From NCBI RefSeq assembly GCF_947179165.1, contig NC_077242.1, forward strand, positions 22,105,097 to 22,169,096: 64,000 bases of DNA, in the 5' to 3' direction. The first letter of the stretch is position 1, and each line of letters opens with the position of its first letter. The position numbers and the translations under genes are program-made. Below, piece by piece: positions 34,128 through 43,417 of the stretch. This stretch comes from Solanum dulcamara (lineage: Eukaryota; Streptophyta; Magnoliopsida; Solanales; Solanaceae). The notes under the pieces were generated by a model. The model was not told the DNA's origin. It did not search any database and saw only the letters and a program-made list of their open reading frames with translations.

Positions 34128-35673
34128 CTAAACCATTTACTAAGACTATAAACCAGATTGTTGATAAATTAGTTTTAAAAAATCAACAAATTAATTTTAT
34201 TAAACAAGAAATTTCTCTAATAGAAATAGATGTGATTTTGAAAAATCCTAAATTATAGAAGAAAATAGATTTGCTAAAAATCAATTTATTTTAAATATTT
34301 GTGGAGATCATCCTAATGCATTTTGGGATAGAAAAAAACATGTTATTACTTTACCTTATGAAGATTCTTTTGATGAATTAAATATTCCGACAAAAGCTAG
34401 ACCCTGTCAAATAAATTCAGATTATTTAGAGCTTTGTAAAAATGAAATTGATAGTTTGTTAAAAAAGAATTTGATTAGACATTCTAGTTCTGCATGGTCT
34501 TGTACTGCTTTTTATGTCAATAAGCATGCTGAACAAGAAAGAGGAGTTATCAGATTAGTCATTAATTATAAGCCTCTTAACAAAGTTTTAAAATGGATCA
34601 GATACCCCATTCCTAACAAAACAGATTTATTAGACAGATTGCATGATGCTATTATATTTTCTAAATTTGATTTAAAATCTAGTTATTGGCAAATTCAGAT
34701 TTCTGAGTCTGACAAATATAAGACTGCTTTTAATGTGCCTATGGGTCAGTTTGAATGGAATGTTATGCCTTTTGGATTAAAGAATGCTCCTTCTGAATTC
34801 CAAAAAATCATGAACAATATTTTTATTCCTTATACTAGTTTTATTATTGTTTACATTGATGATATTCTTGTATTTTCTAAAAATATTGAATCACATTTTA
34901 GATATTTGGAATTATTTCAAAAAATCATAATTCAAAATGGGTTAGTGATTTCTAAATCAAAAATATTTATTTTTCAAACAAATGTTAGATTTTTAGGTCA
35001 TAATATTGAAAAAGGTAAGATTAGTCCTATAAATAGGAGTATTGAATTTGCTTCTAAATTTCCTGATATTATAACTGATAAAACCCAATTGCAAAGACTT
35101 TTAGGAAGTTTAAATTATATATCTCCTTTTGTTAAAGATTTGGCTACAGATACTTCTATTCTGTATGATATATTAAAAAAGGATCCTAAAGCTTGGAATG
35201 ATTTGCATACTACTGCTATTAAGAATATTAAATTAAAAGTTAAAGAATTGCCTTGCTTAACTCTGGCTAATCTGAATTGAATAAAAACAGTTAAAACAGA
35301 TGCTTCTGATATAGGTTATGGTGGTATTTTAACCCAGCATTCTCCTGTTGATAAAAAAGATTTCATCATTCAATTTTACTCTGGTAAATGGAACAACAGT
35401 CAAAAGAATTATGCGACTGTTGCATAAGAAATTTTGGCTATTGTTAGATGTGTTTTAAAATTCCAAACTGATTTATATAATCAAAATTTTATCATTAAAA
35501 CTGATTGTCAAGCTCCTAAGTTTATGTTTAATAAAGATTGTAAACATAATATTTCAAAACAAATGTTTGCTAAGTGGCAGACTTTATTAGCCCCATTTGA
35601 TTTTGGTATTGAATACAAAAAAGCAATTGAAAATAGTTTACCTGATTTTCTTACTAGAGAATATTTAAATTAA
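34128..35673 (+). pseudogene. EPRV reverse transcriptase/RNase H (copy E3)
   Basis: This starts in the linker between protease and RT (INQIIDKLVLKNQQINF), with a stop and a frameshift near 34255-34290. A long clean RT follows. Motifs include LVINYKPLNKV, FSKFDLKSSYW, VPMGQFEWNVMPFGLKNAP and an intact YIDD at 34852-34863. RNase H runs from VKTDASDIGYGG to PDFLTREYLN. Only two in-frame stops lie in the RT/RNase H part: TGA at 35278-35280 and TAA at 35425-35427. This is the least decayed viral gene in the window, but protease and everything upstream are absent. In the virus it would copy pregenomic RNA and degrade the template. Confidence 0.9.
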
Positions 35674-35681
35674 CTATTTTC

Positions 35682-37103
35682 ATGTATAGGATGCATCCGA
35701 ACTGGTCCGGGTCCTCTAATAAAGGAAGAGCCCGAGGAAACCAAAATAGATTTCAGTCGTTGGGTCAGATTTCGAACCCAAACGGATTAATTGGAGCAAT
35801 TTCTACTCCAGGAGCGTCTTCTTCAACAGCTGGCAATGCCAGTATTCGACCCTCCTATGAAGATTACCAGAATTATTTGAATTTCATCAATGCCAGCAAT
35901 ACTGGAACTACTGGGGGTAACAATGTTACCATTCAACCCACCTTTGTTGAGGATGTCACTGAAGAAGATTCCTTTGCCTCGATTATTGGCAAAACTGATA
36001 AAAAGATTTTTAATACCAATCCAAAAAAGGAAATAATTTTATATATTACCCCAAAGATTTACAATGGAAAACCAATCCATGGGTCTTCATGAAGAGATAT
36101 TTAAGCAATTCATTATTTCCAATGCAGATATACAAAACAAGATTACATTTTGAAATAATTTTGACATCTACGGGGACAGTGGAAATTACCCACAATAATA
36201 CTAGAGGCCCCAATAAATCTTATTTTACTTATTCTAAGATTATTATTAAAAGGTTAATTTTATCAGAAGAATGGGGTCTAAGTACTCTTAAAGACTCCCA
36301 ATATATTCACCCCACAGCAAAAACAAACGTGAATTTTAATTATTGGGATTATGTGGACGCATTCACCAAAACTCTCTATTATGAGAATGATGACCATAAA
36401 CACTCATGGTTCATGAAAATTTTTGCCCAGATTTTCAGGAGTACTATCATCCCTACTTAGTTTGTAAAGTGGTGGTCTTTTTTCGGACCCACTAACACAA
36501 TTCTTCCTTCATTTTTTCTAGACCAATTTACTCTTTCGCTTGAAGCCACTCCCAAGATTTCAGAATTAGACAAAGAGGATAGACTATATCTAGGAACTCC
36601 TCTAATGAATTTTTTCATGGAATTTTCTATCCCATGGATTTTTAAATGGACTGTTGAAGTTAGCTCTGATTCAGATGGAGTCCCATGTCTCTACAGATTA
36701 TTCCATACCAAGTTTTGGTCCAAATTGACCCAGAAAGACCAGAATGGCAAACTTTATGGCCAGGATTTACTGAACGATATTGGAGAAGCCATTATTATAT
36801 AGATTTGATAAAATTAAAATCCCTGAAGAAGATAGCCATTTTTCTAAAGTTTCCAAGAAATTACAGATTAAAAAGGGCGGATTATTGACCCACGAAGAAC
36901 TTATTTTCGCTTATATGGAACAAGTAAAAAGAGATATTCAGAACCAGTTTGGTAGTCATAATGATTCCATGAGAGACAATTCTGAAGAAAATGATTTCAA
37001 TGATGCCCAAAGCATACACAGCAAAACCTCCAGTGAGATTCCAGAAATTATTAAAAAGGCTGAAAAAGAAATTTTGCAGTACAAAAACAAAAAGAAAATG
37101 TAA
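35682..37103 (+). pseudogene. EPRV downstream ORF of unknown function (copy E3)
   Basis: It begins at ATG 35682 or 35691, nine bases or more after the RNase H stop. The N-terminal part is basic and Gly/Ser/Asn-rich (NKGRARGNQNRF). The middle carries aromatic and tryptophan-rich stretches (FNYWDYVDAF, HSWFMKIF, FVKWWSFFGP, FFMEFSIPWIFKW). The C terminus is charged and coiled-coil-like and ends QYKNKKKM. Lesions: a frameshift around 36045-36070, TAG at about 36460, and one or more frameshifts near 36780. Total about 470 codons. I recall similar proteins after RNase H in plant endogenous viruses (florendovirus-like) but assign no activity. Confidence 0.65.
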
Positions 37104-37420
37104 TTGAACTGCACAGAAAGGGACAGGCCGACAGATTTTGGTGGTAAGCACAGTGGATTTCACTGTATCAACAGTAATTTTACTGTTGAAACGTTGAAAA
37201 TAGGGTCCTAACTGTAGATTTTACTGTTTGGAGCTGTGTACTTTTTGACTTTTGCACATTTTACTGTACACTTTTTCAATTATAAATGAATGCATTCATT
37301 TACGTTTAAGTTTTGGCACCCCCTCTCTCTCTCTACTCCTAATCCTCTCTACCTTCTCTCTACACCTGTATTCCTATAGTGTGTAATAGTTATGTAACAT
37401 AAATAAAGTTTGAAATTTGC
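37104..37420 (+). promoter_or_regulatory. EPRV intergenic region: promoter and poly(A) signal
   Basis: Non-coding region after the last viral ORF. A TATA box TATAAAT lies at 37281-37287. Upstream are four copies of a TTTnACTGT motif (near 37157, 37177, 37218, 37258), one of which forms a palindrome with 9-bp arms at 37169-37188. A CT-rich leader stretch follows at 37320-37370, and AATAAA at 37402-37407. This order fits the pregenomic RNA promoter and the terminal-redundancy poly(A) signal of Caulimoviridae. LTR F cuts it at 37421. Confidence 0.7.
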
Positions 37421-37935
37421 TGTAACAACCCCAGGAGACTGGTGGTCCTCTAGGTATTTGTTTCTTTCTTTATTTTATTTATTTTGTATAACTTAGACCC
37501 ATGATGGGCTAAGTCTTTAAGTGTTAAATAATAACCAATATAGATTGTTAGAATACAAAATGGCAATGACTCTAAAATAAGAGATTTTCTTTAATGGATT
37601 ACGAAACTTTTCTTTAATGGGTTAAGGTTTTAGTCAGGTTTGGGTTAAAAGAATTTTATAGTAAACCAAGCTTAAATCATGGCGTTGGTAAGCCCTAAAA
37701 AGGGTATTTCCGACATGGTTAGTTGAATTAATCGGGTTGAAAACCTTGTAATTCCGTTGGTAAGTCCTGTATGGCCGTTGATATCGCCTAGGGATGTTCT
37801 TGGTTGGGTTTTTAGACGGTTAATTCACGGTTTACATAAAATATATTTAACTCTTTAAAATTACCCTACTAAGTAAAAAGATACCAATAACCCCTAAAGT
37901 CTTATTTGTAAAATCCCCTAAGGTCCTGCTCAACA
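37421..37935 (+). mobile_element. Short LTR F (gypsy-like)
   Basis: It starts TGTAACAACCCCAGG, ends CTGCTCAACA, and is about 515 bp. It is followed two bases later by TGGTATCAGATGC, which resembles an initiator-Met primer site. No coding sequence follows, and no target duplication was found because the far side is rearranged. The boundaries are inferred from the TG/CA ends and the primer-site position. Confidence 0.5.
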
Positions 37936-37937
37936 CT

Positions 37938-37950
37938 TGGTATCAGATGC
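37938..37950 (+). other. Primer binding site-like motif after LTR F
   Basis: TGGTATCAGATGC matches the initiator-Met site except for an extra T. Bases 37951-38093 beyond it are AT-rich with nothing recognised. Confidence 0.5.
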
Positions 37951-38093
37951 TCACCTAAAACACTTAAATAATAATTAGCATAATTCTATTATTTTAACAA
38001 TAAATTAACATGCTCACAATTTACTAAAACATTTTTATCATTAAATAATTTGGCAAAAGCAGTAAAATTAATTATTTTTCCTTCTTTATTATT

Positions 38094-38112
38094 AATAATA
38101 ATAATAATAATC

Positions 38113-38184
<72 letters not shown>
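38094..38184. repeat. (AAT)n microsatellite at truncated end of LTR A
   Basis: About 30 near-perfect AAT triplets with a CAT interruption. It abuts the A LTR exactly where intact A LTRs have a short ATTACTATTATTTTTATTATTA tract (given here in two parts: ATTACTATTATT, TTTATTATTA), so it probably grew from that tract. Long isoleucine ORFs on both strands are artefacts of it. Confidence 0.92.
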
Positions 38185-38185
<1 letters not shown>

Positions 38186-39732
38186 GCAATGCTTATTCAG
38201 TTGGGAGTTTCTCTAACCGACAACCATCACTTATGAGCTAGTGATGATACAACGAAGCGATATCGTTACCACATCCATCCAATACCTTGCCAGGGTAAAG
38301 GATATCTCCATCTTGGATCCAATCATCAAAATCCTCTTTTTAGGACTTAAGAGGCATAACCTTCATCCTACGCTGGCTACGTAGTTCTGCGGTTTGAGTC
38401 AATTAAACTCTTACCCAACTCGGTTCTCAATAATACTCCCAAAATATGTGCTCATATTAACCTCATCATTTAGTCTCATTGGACTTTAATTTAAATCATC
38501 AAACTTATCTCATTACCTCTTGATCAATCATTATACTTCAAAACATCATTTACATCTCATCAAAACATTTTGCTCAAAATATCATTTAATCCACAGAATC
38601 AAATTCATTTAAACTCAATTCTTTTGCTCTTTCAAAACTCAATAAAATACATATATAGTAATAATTTAAATCACTATTTTTGTCAATAAATATATTAATA
38701 GCCAACATCTTTACTCAAACATGCATAAAAATATTCACGAACATCAAATCAATTAGGGTTCATGAAAAAGTAACCACGAACAATAATTCCAATAATATAA
38801 GAGGTAAAAATAATAATAATCTCAATGCATAAATATATCTAATTCAATAGAAGAAGAATTAACTCATTTAGAATTCAAGAATTAGGGTAAAACTCAACTA
38901 TAACTCAATTACGATGAATTTAAATATTGGGCACATGGGCGACCTCAATCTAATGCTATGAATAGGCTTACATACCTTAAATTCGAAGCTTTACTCCGAA
39001 TTGGAACACTCTTGAACCCCTAGCCTTTTCTCTTTGCCGGAGCATTTTGTGTACTACCCGGAGTATAAGAATCACCGGAATAGTATTTCTATACTACTAA
39101 AACTAAAACTATATTTGAGAATGAGTAAAGAAGTGTATAGAGAGAAGAGTTGCTTGAGAAAGTTTGATGAATAAAATAAGGAAATAAGGTGGGTATTTAT
39201 AGGTATGGAGGAGGGACCTAACAATAAATAAAAATAATTACAAACGATGATCTTGAAAATTCAATGGAGAATTTTGATGTCATGGATGATGTCAAATGGT
39301 TCTAGATCTTTTCATGTTAGGTGAGATGAGCTCTTTTTAACGGAATACCCTTTTTTGAAGGTGTGTTTGAATAAGATAAATTCCTTATTAGGATTTGGCA
39401 TCTTTATACGAATTATAGCTATAGAAGTATAGTTTTATGTCGTTTAAGAATCAACCAATTTGGAGCACCCTACAGTGAGATATAATTTTTATTCTACAAA
39501 TACTCTATTTCATCACAACACTATGTCATGCAAAGATTAATTTATTTGATCTACTTACCTATGAATCGTAAGATATGTTTCATGAAAGTAGTAGGTAATG
39601 ATGTTGGGGTTATTCAAAAATTTTAATCACCTAATTTGGACTAATCTATGAAAAGTTATGTCCAAAATACAGAGGCAGTATCATTTTCATCGAGTATTGA
39701 AATACCACATACAATGTTTTAGGGGTGTTACA
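38185..39732 (-). mobile_element. Truncated LTR of family A
   Basis: It runs from AGCAATGCTTATTCAG to GGGGTGTTACA at 39732, which is the complete sense 5' end. The sense 3' third (about 600 bases, with hairpin and splice-like motif) is missing beyond the microsatellite. Confidence 0.85.
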
Positions 39733-40455
39733 TGAAGGAATACTCTCATTCAAGTCTTACATACCTTAGAGTAAATCTTAAAGAAAATGAACATAATTTG
39801 TATAATCAAAATACTTTAGGCATGAGAGAACATAATTATGATCAAAATACTTTAGGCATGAGAGAACATAATTATGATCAAAATACTTTAGGAATAAGAG
39901 ATCATAATATAATCAAAATACTTTAGACATGAGAGAACATAATTATGATCAAAATACTTTAGGTATGAGAGATTATAATATAATCAAAATACTTTAGGTA
40001 TGAGAGAACATAATTATGATTAAAATACTTTAGGTATGAGAGATCATAATATAATCAAAATACTTTAGGTATGAGAGATCATAATTATGATTAAAATACT
40101 TTAGGCATGAGAGAACATAATTATGATCAAAATACTTTAGCTATGAGAGATCATAATATAATTAAAATACTTTAGGTATGAGAGATCATAATTATGATCA
40201 AAATACTTTAAAACCTTTTCATGTCTTCATATAAGGACCTTTGATAAATCAACAATTCAATGCATTTAATAACCAACATAAGCTAACATAAGATAGGTGA
40301 TTAAACTTCAAATATTTAATAATCTATGCATTTGGAATCATGATATGAAAACCCATAAAGTTTCATGCTTGAATTAAATAGAAAACTTTGATAATTCATT
40401 TGGACTTCATAAATCAAAGAATCCATGAATTAATAATATTTTAGGGGGTGTTACA
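39733..40455 (-). mobile_element. LTR G fragment, B-related
   Basis: It ends GGGGGTGTTACA at 40455, that is TGTAACACCCCC in sense, an LTR-like start. The left part is homologous to LTR B (GGAATACTCTCATT, CTTACATACCT, TTAAAGAAAAT). The other end is lost against the A LTR at 39732. It contains an eleven-unit tandem array. No coding sequence is present. Confidence 0.6.
39808..40210. repeat. Tandem array, eleven ~35-bp units
   Basis: The unit begins AAAATACTTTAGGCATGAGAG and continues with AACATAATTATGATC or ATCATAATATAATC. Eleven full copies and a partial twelfth AAAATACTTTA are countable. Two unit variants partly alternate. LTR B has one related single-copy segment (AATCAAAATAATTTAGACAT), so the array looks like local amplification of an LTR segment. 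Confidence 0.92.
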
Positions 40456-40854
40456 CATACTGTGCATTCAGTGGGCACAATTTTTGTTCTTACATATTTT
40501 TTCTAGACACTGTTTTTATTTATTAGCTTCTGTCCAGTTTTCGTCTTTTAATTCCAAAAATTATTGTTGTTGTTTCATCATTTATTTTCAATACAGAAGA
40601 TTAACAATCTTAAGGAAATTATTTTTTATTTTGCATGTTAAATTGTATTCTGTTTTGGAGACTAAAATCTGTGTGGTTTTCTACTCCGTATGAAATAAAT
40701 ATTCTGACTTGAAGAGTATAAAAACTTTGTTGGAATATTAAAGTTCATACTTGTCCAACGATTTGAAGAACATAAAAACTTCATCGTTGCTGTTGTAAAA
40801 AGTTTGATATTCTGAAGTATTAAGACAGTTTGTCTATTTTGACAGTGAAAAGAA
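40456..40854 (+). other. Leader of copia element, no LTR boundary seen
   Basis: AT-rich sequence between the G LTR end and the copia gag ATG. It is probably the R/U5 and leader of the copia element. I see no clear TG/CA boundary or initiator-Met primer site, and the ORF-like stretch 40448-40693 has no recognisable product. Confidence 0.4.
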
Positions 40855-41328
40855 ATGGCAATTGAAATTGCTACTACTTCTGCGACTGTTGCTGCAATAA
40901 GCTGCACTGCTGTGCCACTGACGGAAAAATCGAAAAAAAATTCTGAAGCCAACTTCAAAGAATGGCAGCAAAGGATATTCTTTTGGCTTACCACTCTTAG
41001 TATGAAGAAGTTCATCAACGAAGACCCTCCTGTGCCTGCTGCTGATAGACCGACCAATGAAAAATTTATGATTTCTGAGGCATGGACACATGCGGATTTT
41101 TTATGCAAGGGCTACATCCTAAGTGCTTTGGATGATGATTTGTACAATGTCTACAGTGCTATAAAAACTACTAAAGAATTGTGGGATGCACTTGAGAAGA
41201 AGTATAATACTGAAGACGCATGCTTGAAAATAATTGTGGTTGCCAAGTTTCTAGACTATAAAATGATAGATAGAAAAGTTGCCTCCTTCATAGAGAGATT
41301 TCAAAAATTATCTAAAGCACAAGCATAA
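40855..41328 (+). pseudogene. Ty1/copia gag, N-terminal part
   Basis: ATG at 40855. The product has the copia gag (UBN2-type) pattern: ANFKEWQQRIFFWLTTLSM, AWTHADFLCKGYILSAL, DDDLYNVY, ELWDALEKKYNTEDA, and FLDYKMIDRKVASFIERFQ. After this the frame shifts near 41312 and about 60 residues expected in Tnt1-94-type gag are absent, so an internal deletion is likely. Sense resumes as KHKHKEMKLEDLVIRLKIEEDN. Gag would form the virus-like particle. Confidence 0.88.
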
Positions 41329-41725
41329 GGAAATGAAGTTGGAAGATCTTGTGATTCGTCTCAAGATTGAGGAAGATAACTAAAAAACTGAAAAAAAGTC
41401 GCATGGAAATTTAACGATTATGGAAGTGAACATCGTTGAAGATACTGCTCCAAAGAATAAGAAAAGGATGAAACCTTATGGAAAGAATAAGGAGCAGAAC
41501 AAGAAAACATTCAAGGGAAATTGCTATAATTGTGGGAAAGCTGGCCACAAAGCCCTAGATTGTCATCTCCCGAAAAAGGATAAGGGAAAGGGACAAGCCA
41601 ATATGGTGGAGAATAAAGATGGCATGGATGATCTGTGTGCAATGATATCGGAATGCAACCTGGTAGGAAATTCCAAAGAATGGTGGCTTGATTCAGGAGC
41701 CACATCGCATGTTTGTGCAGTCTGA
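41329..41725 (+). pseudogene. copia gag C terminus, zinc knuckle and protease start
   Basis: It continues with the gag tail, a CCHC zinc knuckle CYNCGKAGHKALDC near 41520-41562, and the protease active site WWLDSGATSHV near 41683-41715. Stops lie near 41381 (EEDN then stop) and 41723. The arrangement knuckle-protease is typical of Tnt1/Tork-type copia elements. Confidence 0.88.
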
Positions 41726-42583
41726 AAAGCTTTCGCTACTTATTCCCTTGTTGCACCTAATGCGACTATCTATATGGAAAATTTTGCAATGGCTAAGGTT
41801 GAAGGATATGGTAGAGTGTTTCTGAAAATGACATCTGGCAAGGTGGTGATGCTGAACAAAGTTTATCATGTTCCATAAATGAGAAAGAACTTGGTTTCTA
41901 CCGGTCTTCTTATCAAAAATGAATTCAAGTGTGTTCTAGTTTCAGACAAAGTAGTTGTCAGTAAGAATGAAATGTATTTAGGAAAAGGCTACCTCACTGT
42001 GGGTCTTTTCAAACTAAATATAATGGTTGTTGATGATAATAAAATTCAAGATTCTTCTTACTTACTTGAGTCAAATAATTTATGACATTCACGTTTAGGA
42101 CATATCAATCATAAAACCTTGCGAAAACTGATTAACTTAAATGTATTGCCTAACTTTGAGTGCAATAAATCAAAATATTAAGTATGTGTTGAATCTAAGC
42201 ATGCTAAGAATCCTTATAAATCTATTGAAAAGAATTGCAGTCCATTAGAATTGATTCACATAGACATTTATGATATGAAGTAAACATCAACTCGTGGTGG
42301 AAAAAAGTATTTTATAACTTTTATTGATGATTGCACTCGATATTGTTATGTGTATTTTCTTAATAGTAAGGATGAAGCAATTGATGCATTTAAGCAATAC
42401 AAGAACAAAGTGGAAAATCAATTGAACAAAAAGATAAAAATAATTAGAAGTGATAGGGGTGGAGAATACAAATCTCCTTTTGTAGAGATATGTTTAGAAT
42501 ATGGAATTATTCATCAAACTACTGCCCCCTACACACCACAATCAAATGGAATTGCGGAAAGGAAAAACCGAACATTAAAATAA
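41726..42583 (+). pseudogene. copia protease C terminus and integrase
   Basis: Protease remainder (MTSGKVVMLNKVYHVP) is followed by a stop at 41876 and LVSTGLLI. The integrase finger begins HSRLGHIN, and the core has IHIDI, IIRSDRGGEY and the AERKNRT glutamate, so the DDE residues are all present. Stops lie near 42083, 42179, 42281 and 42583. In copia elements integrase precedes RT, and this order is kept here. Confidence 0.87.
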
Positions 42584-43417
42584 ATGAAAATGCTTTATTA
42601 ACAAGTTTCGGTTTACCGCTGAACTTGTGGGGGGAAGCTATCCTTACAGCTAATCGAATACTCAATAGGGTGCCCACAACAAAATACAATCTATTTTGTA
42701 TGAACTATGGAAAGGAATAAAACTCAACTTAAAATATTTCAAAGTGTGGGGGTGTTTAGCAAAGGTCCAAGTTCCTTTGTCCAAAAGGGTAAAAATCGGA
42801 CAAAAAATTATGGATTGTATTTTTATTGGCTATGCTACAAATAGCAAAGCTTGTTAGTTTTTGGTTCACAAATCGGACAATCCCAAAATTTATGTTAATA
42901 CGGTAATTGAATCAGATAATGTTGAATTATTTGAAAATATTTATCCGTATAAAATCGAATGTGAGTCATCAAGTGAAAAATCTAATCGACCGCGGAAAGA
43001 ACCAAAGGAAAGTAAACCAACCGAAGAGGATACAAGGCATAGCAAACGTCGAAGGATATCTACTTCCTTTAGACTAGATTTTGTGACATTCTTGCTTGAA
43101 AATGAGCCTCAAACATTTAAAGCAGCAATGTCTTCTTCTGGTTCAACATTTTGGAAAGAGGCAATCAATAGTGAGATTCAATCAATTTTGAACAACCATA
43201 CATGGGAATTGGTTGATCTTCCTCCTGAAATAAATATTTAGGATCAAAATAGAATTTTAAAAGGAAAATGAAAGATGATGGTACTATTGACAAATATAAG
43301 GAAAGACTTGTGGTCAACGGTTATAGACAAAAAGAAGGTCTTGATTACTTTGACACATACTCGCCGATAACAAGGATAACATCTATTCGGGTGTTAGTGG
43401 CACTGGAAGCCATATAT
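42584..43417 (+). pseudogene. copia integrase C terminus and RT N terminus, interrupted
   Basis: Frame-broken remains: NLWGEAILTANRILNRVP, then a linker rich in Ser and Lys, then RT entry with STFWKEAINSEIQSILNNHTWELVDLP, a stop near 43240, and KERLVVNGYRQKEGLDYFDTYSP. RT is cut after the segment ALEAIY by the insertion of element H. The last five bases, TATAT at 43413-43417, are its target duplication. Confidence 0.85.

Noticed and set aside
35682..36092. Host RNA-binding protein suggested by the Gly/Arg/Asn-rich start
   Set aside because: The position directly after viral RNase H and the matching minus-strand copy at 29164-29495 show it is part of the EPRV.
37989..38241. Poly-isoleucine ORFs on both strands
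   Set aside because: Artefacts of the (AAT)n microsatellite.
40448..40693. 81-aa ORF before copia gag
   Set aside because: AT-rich leader with no motif, and it overlaps an LTR boundary.
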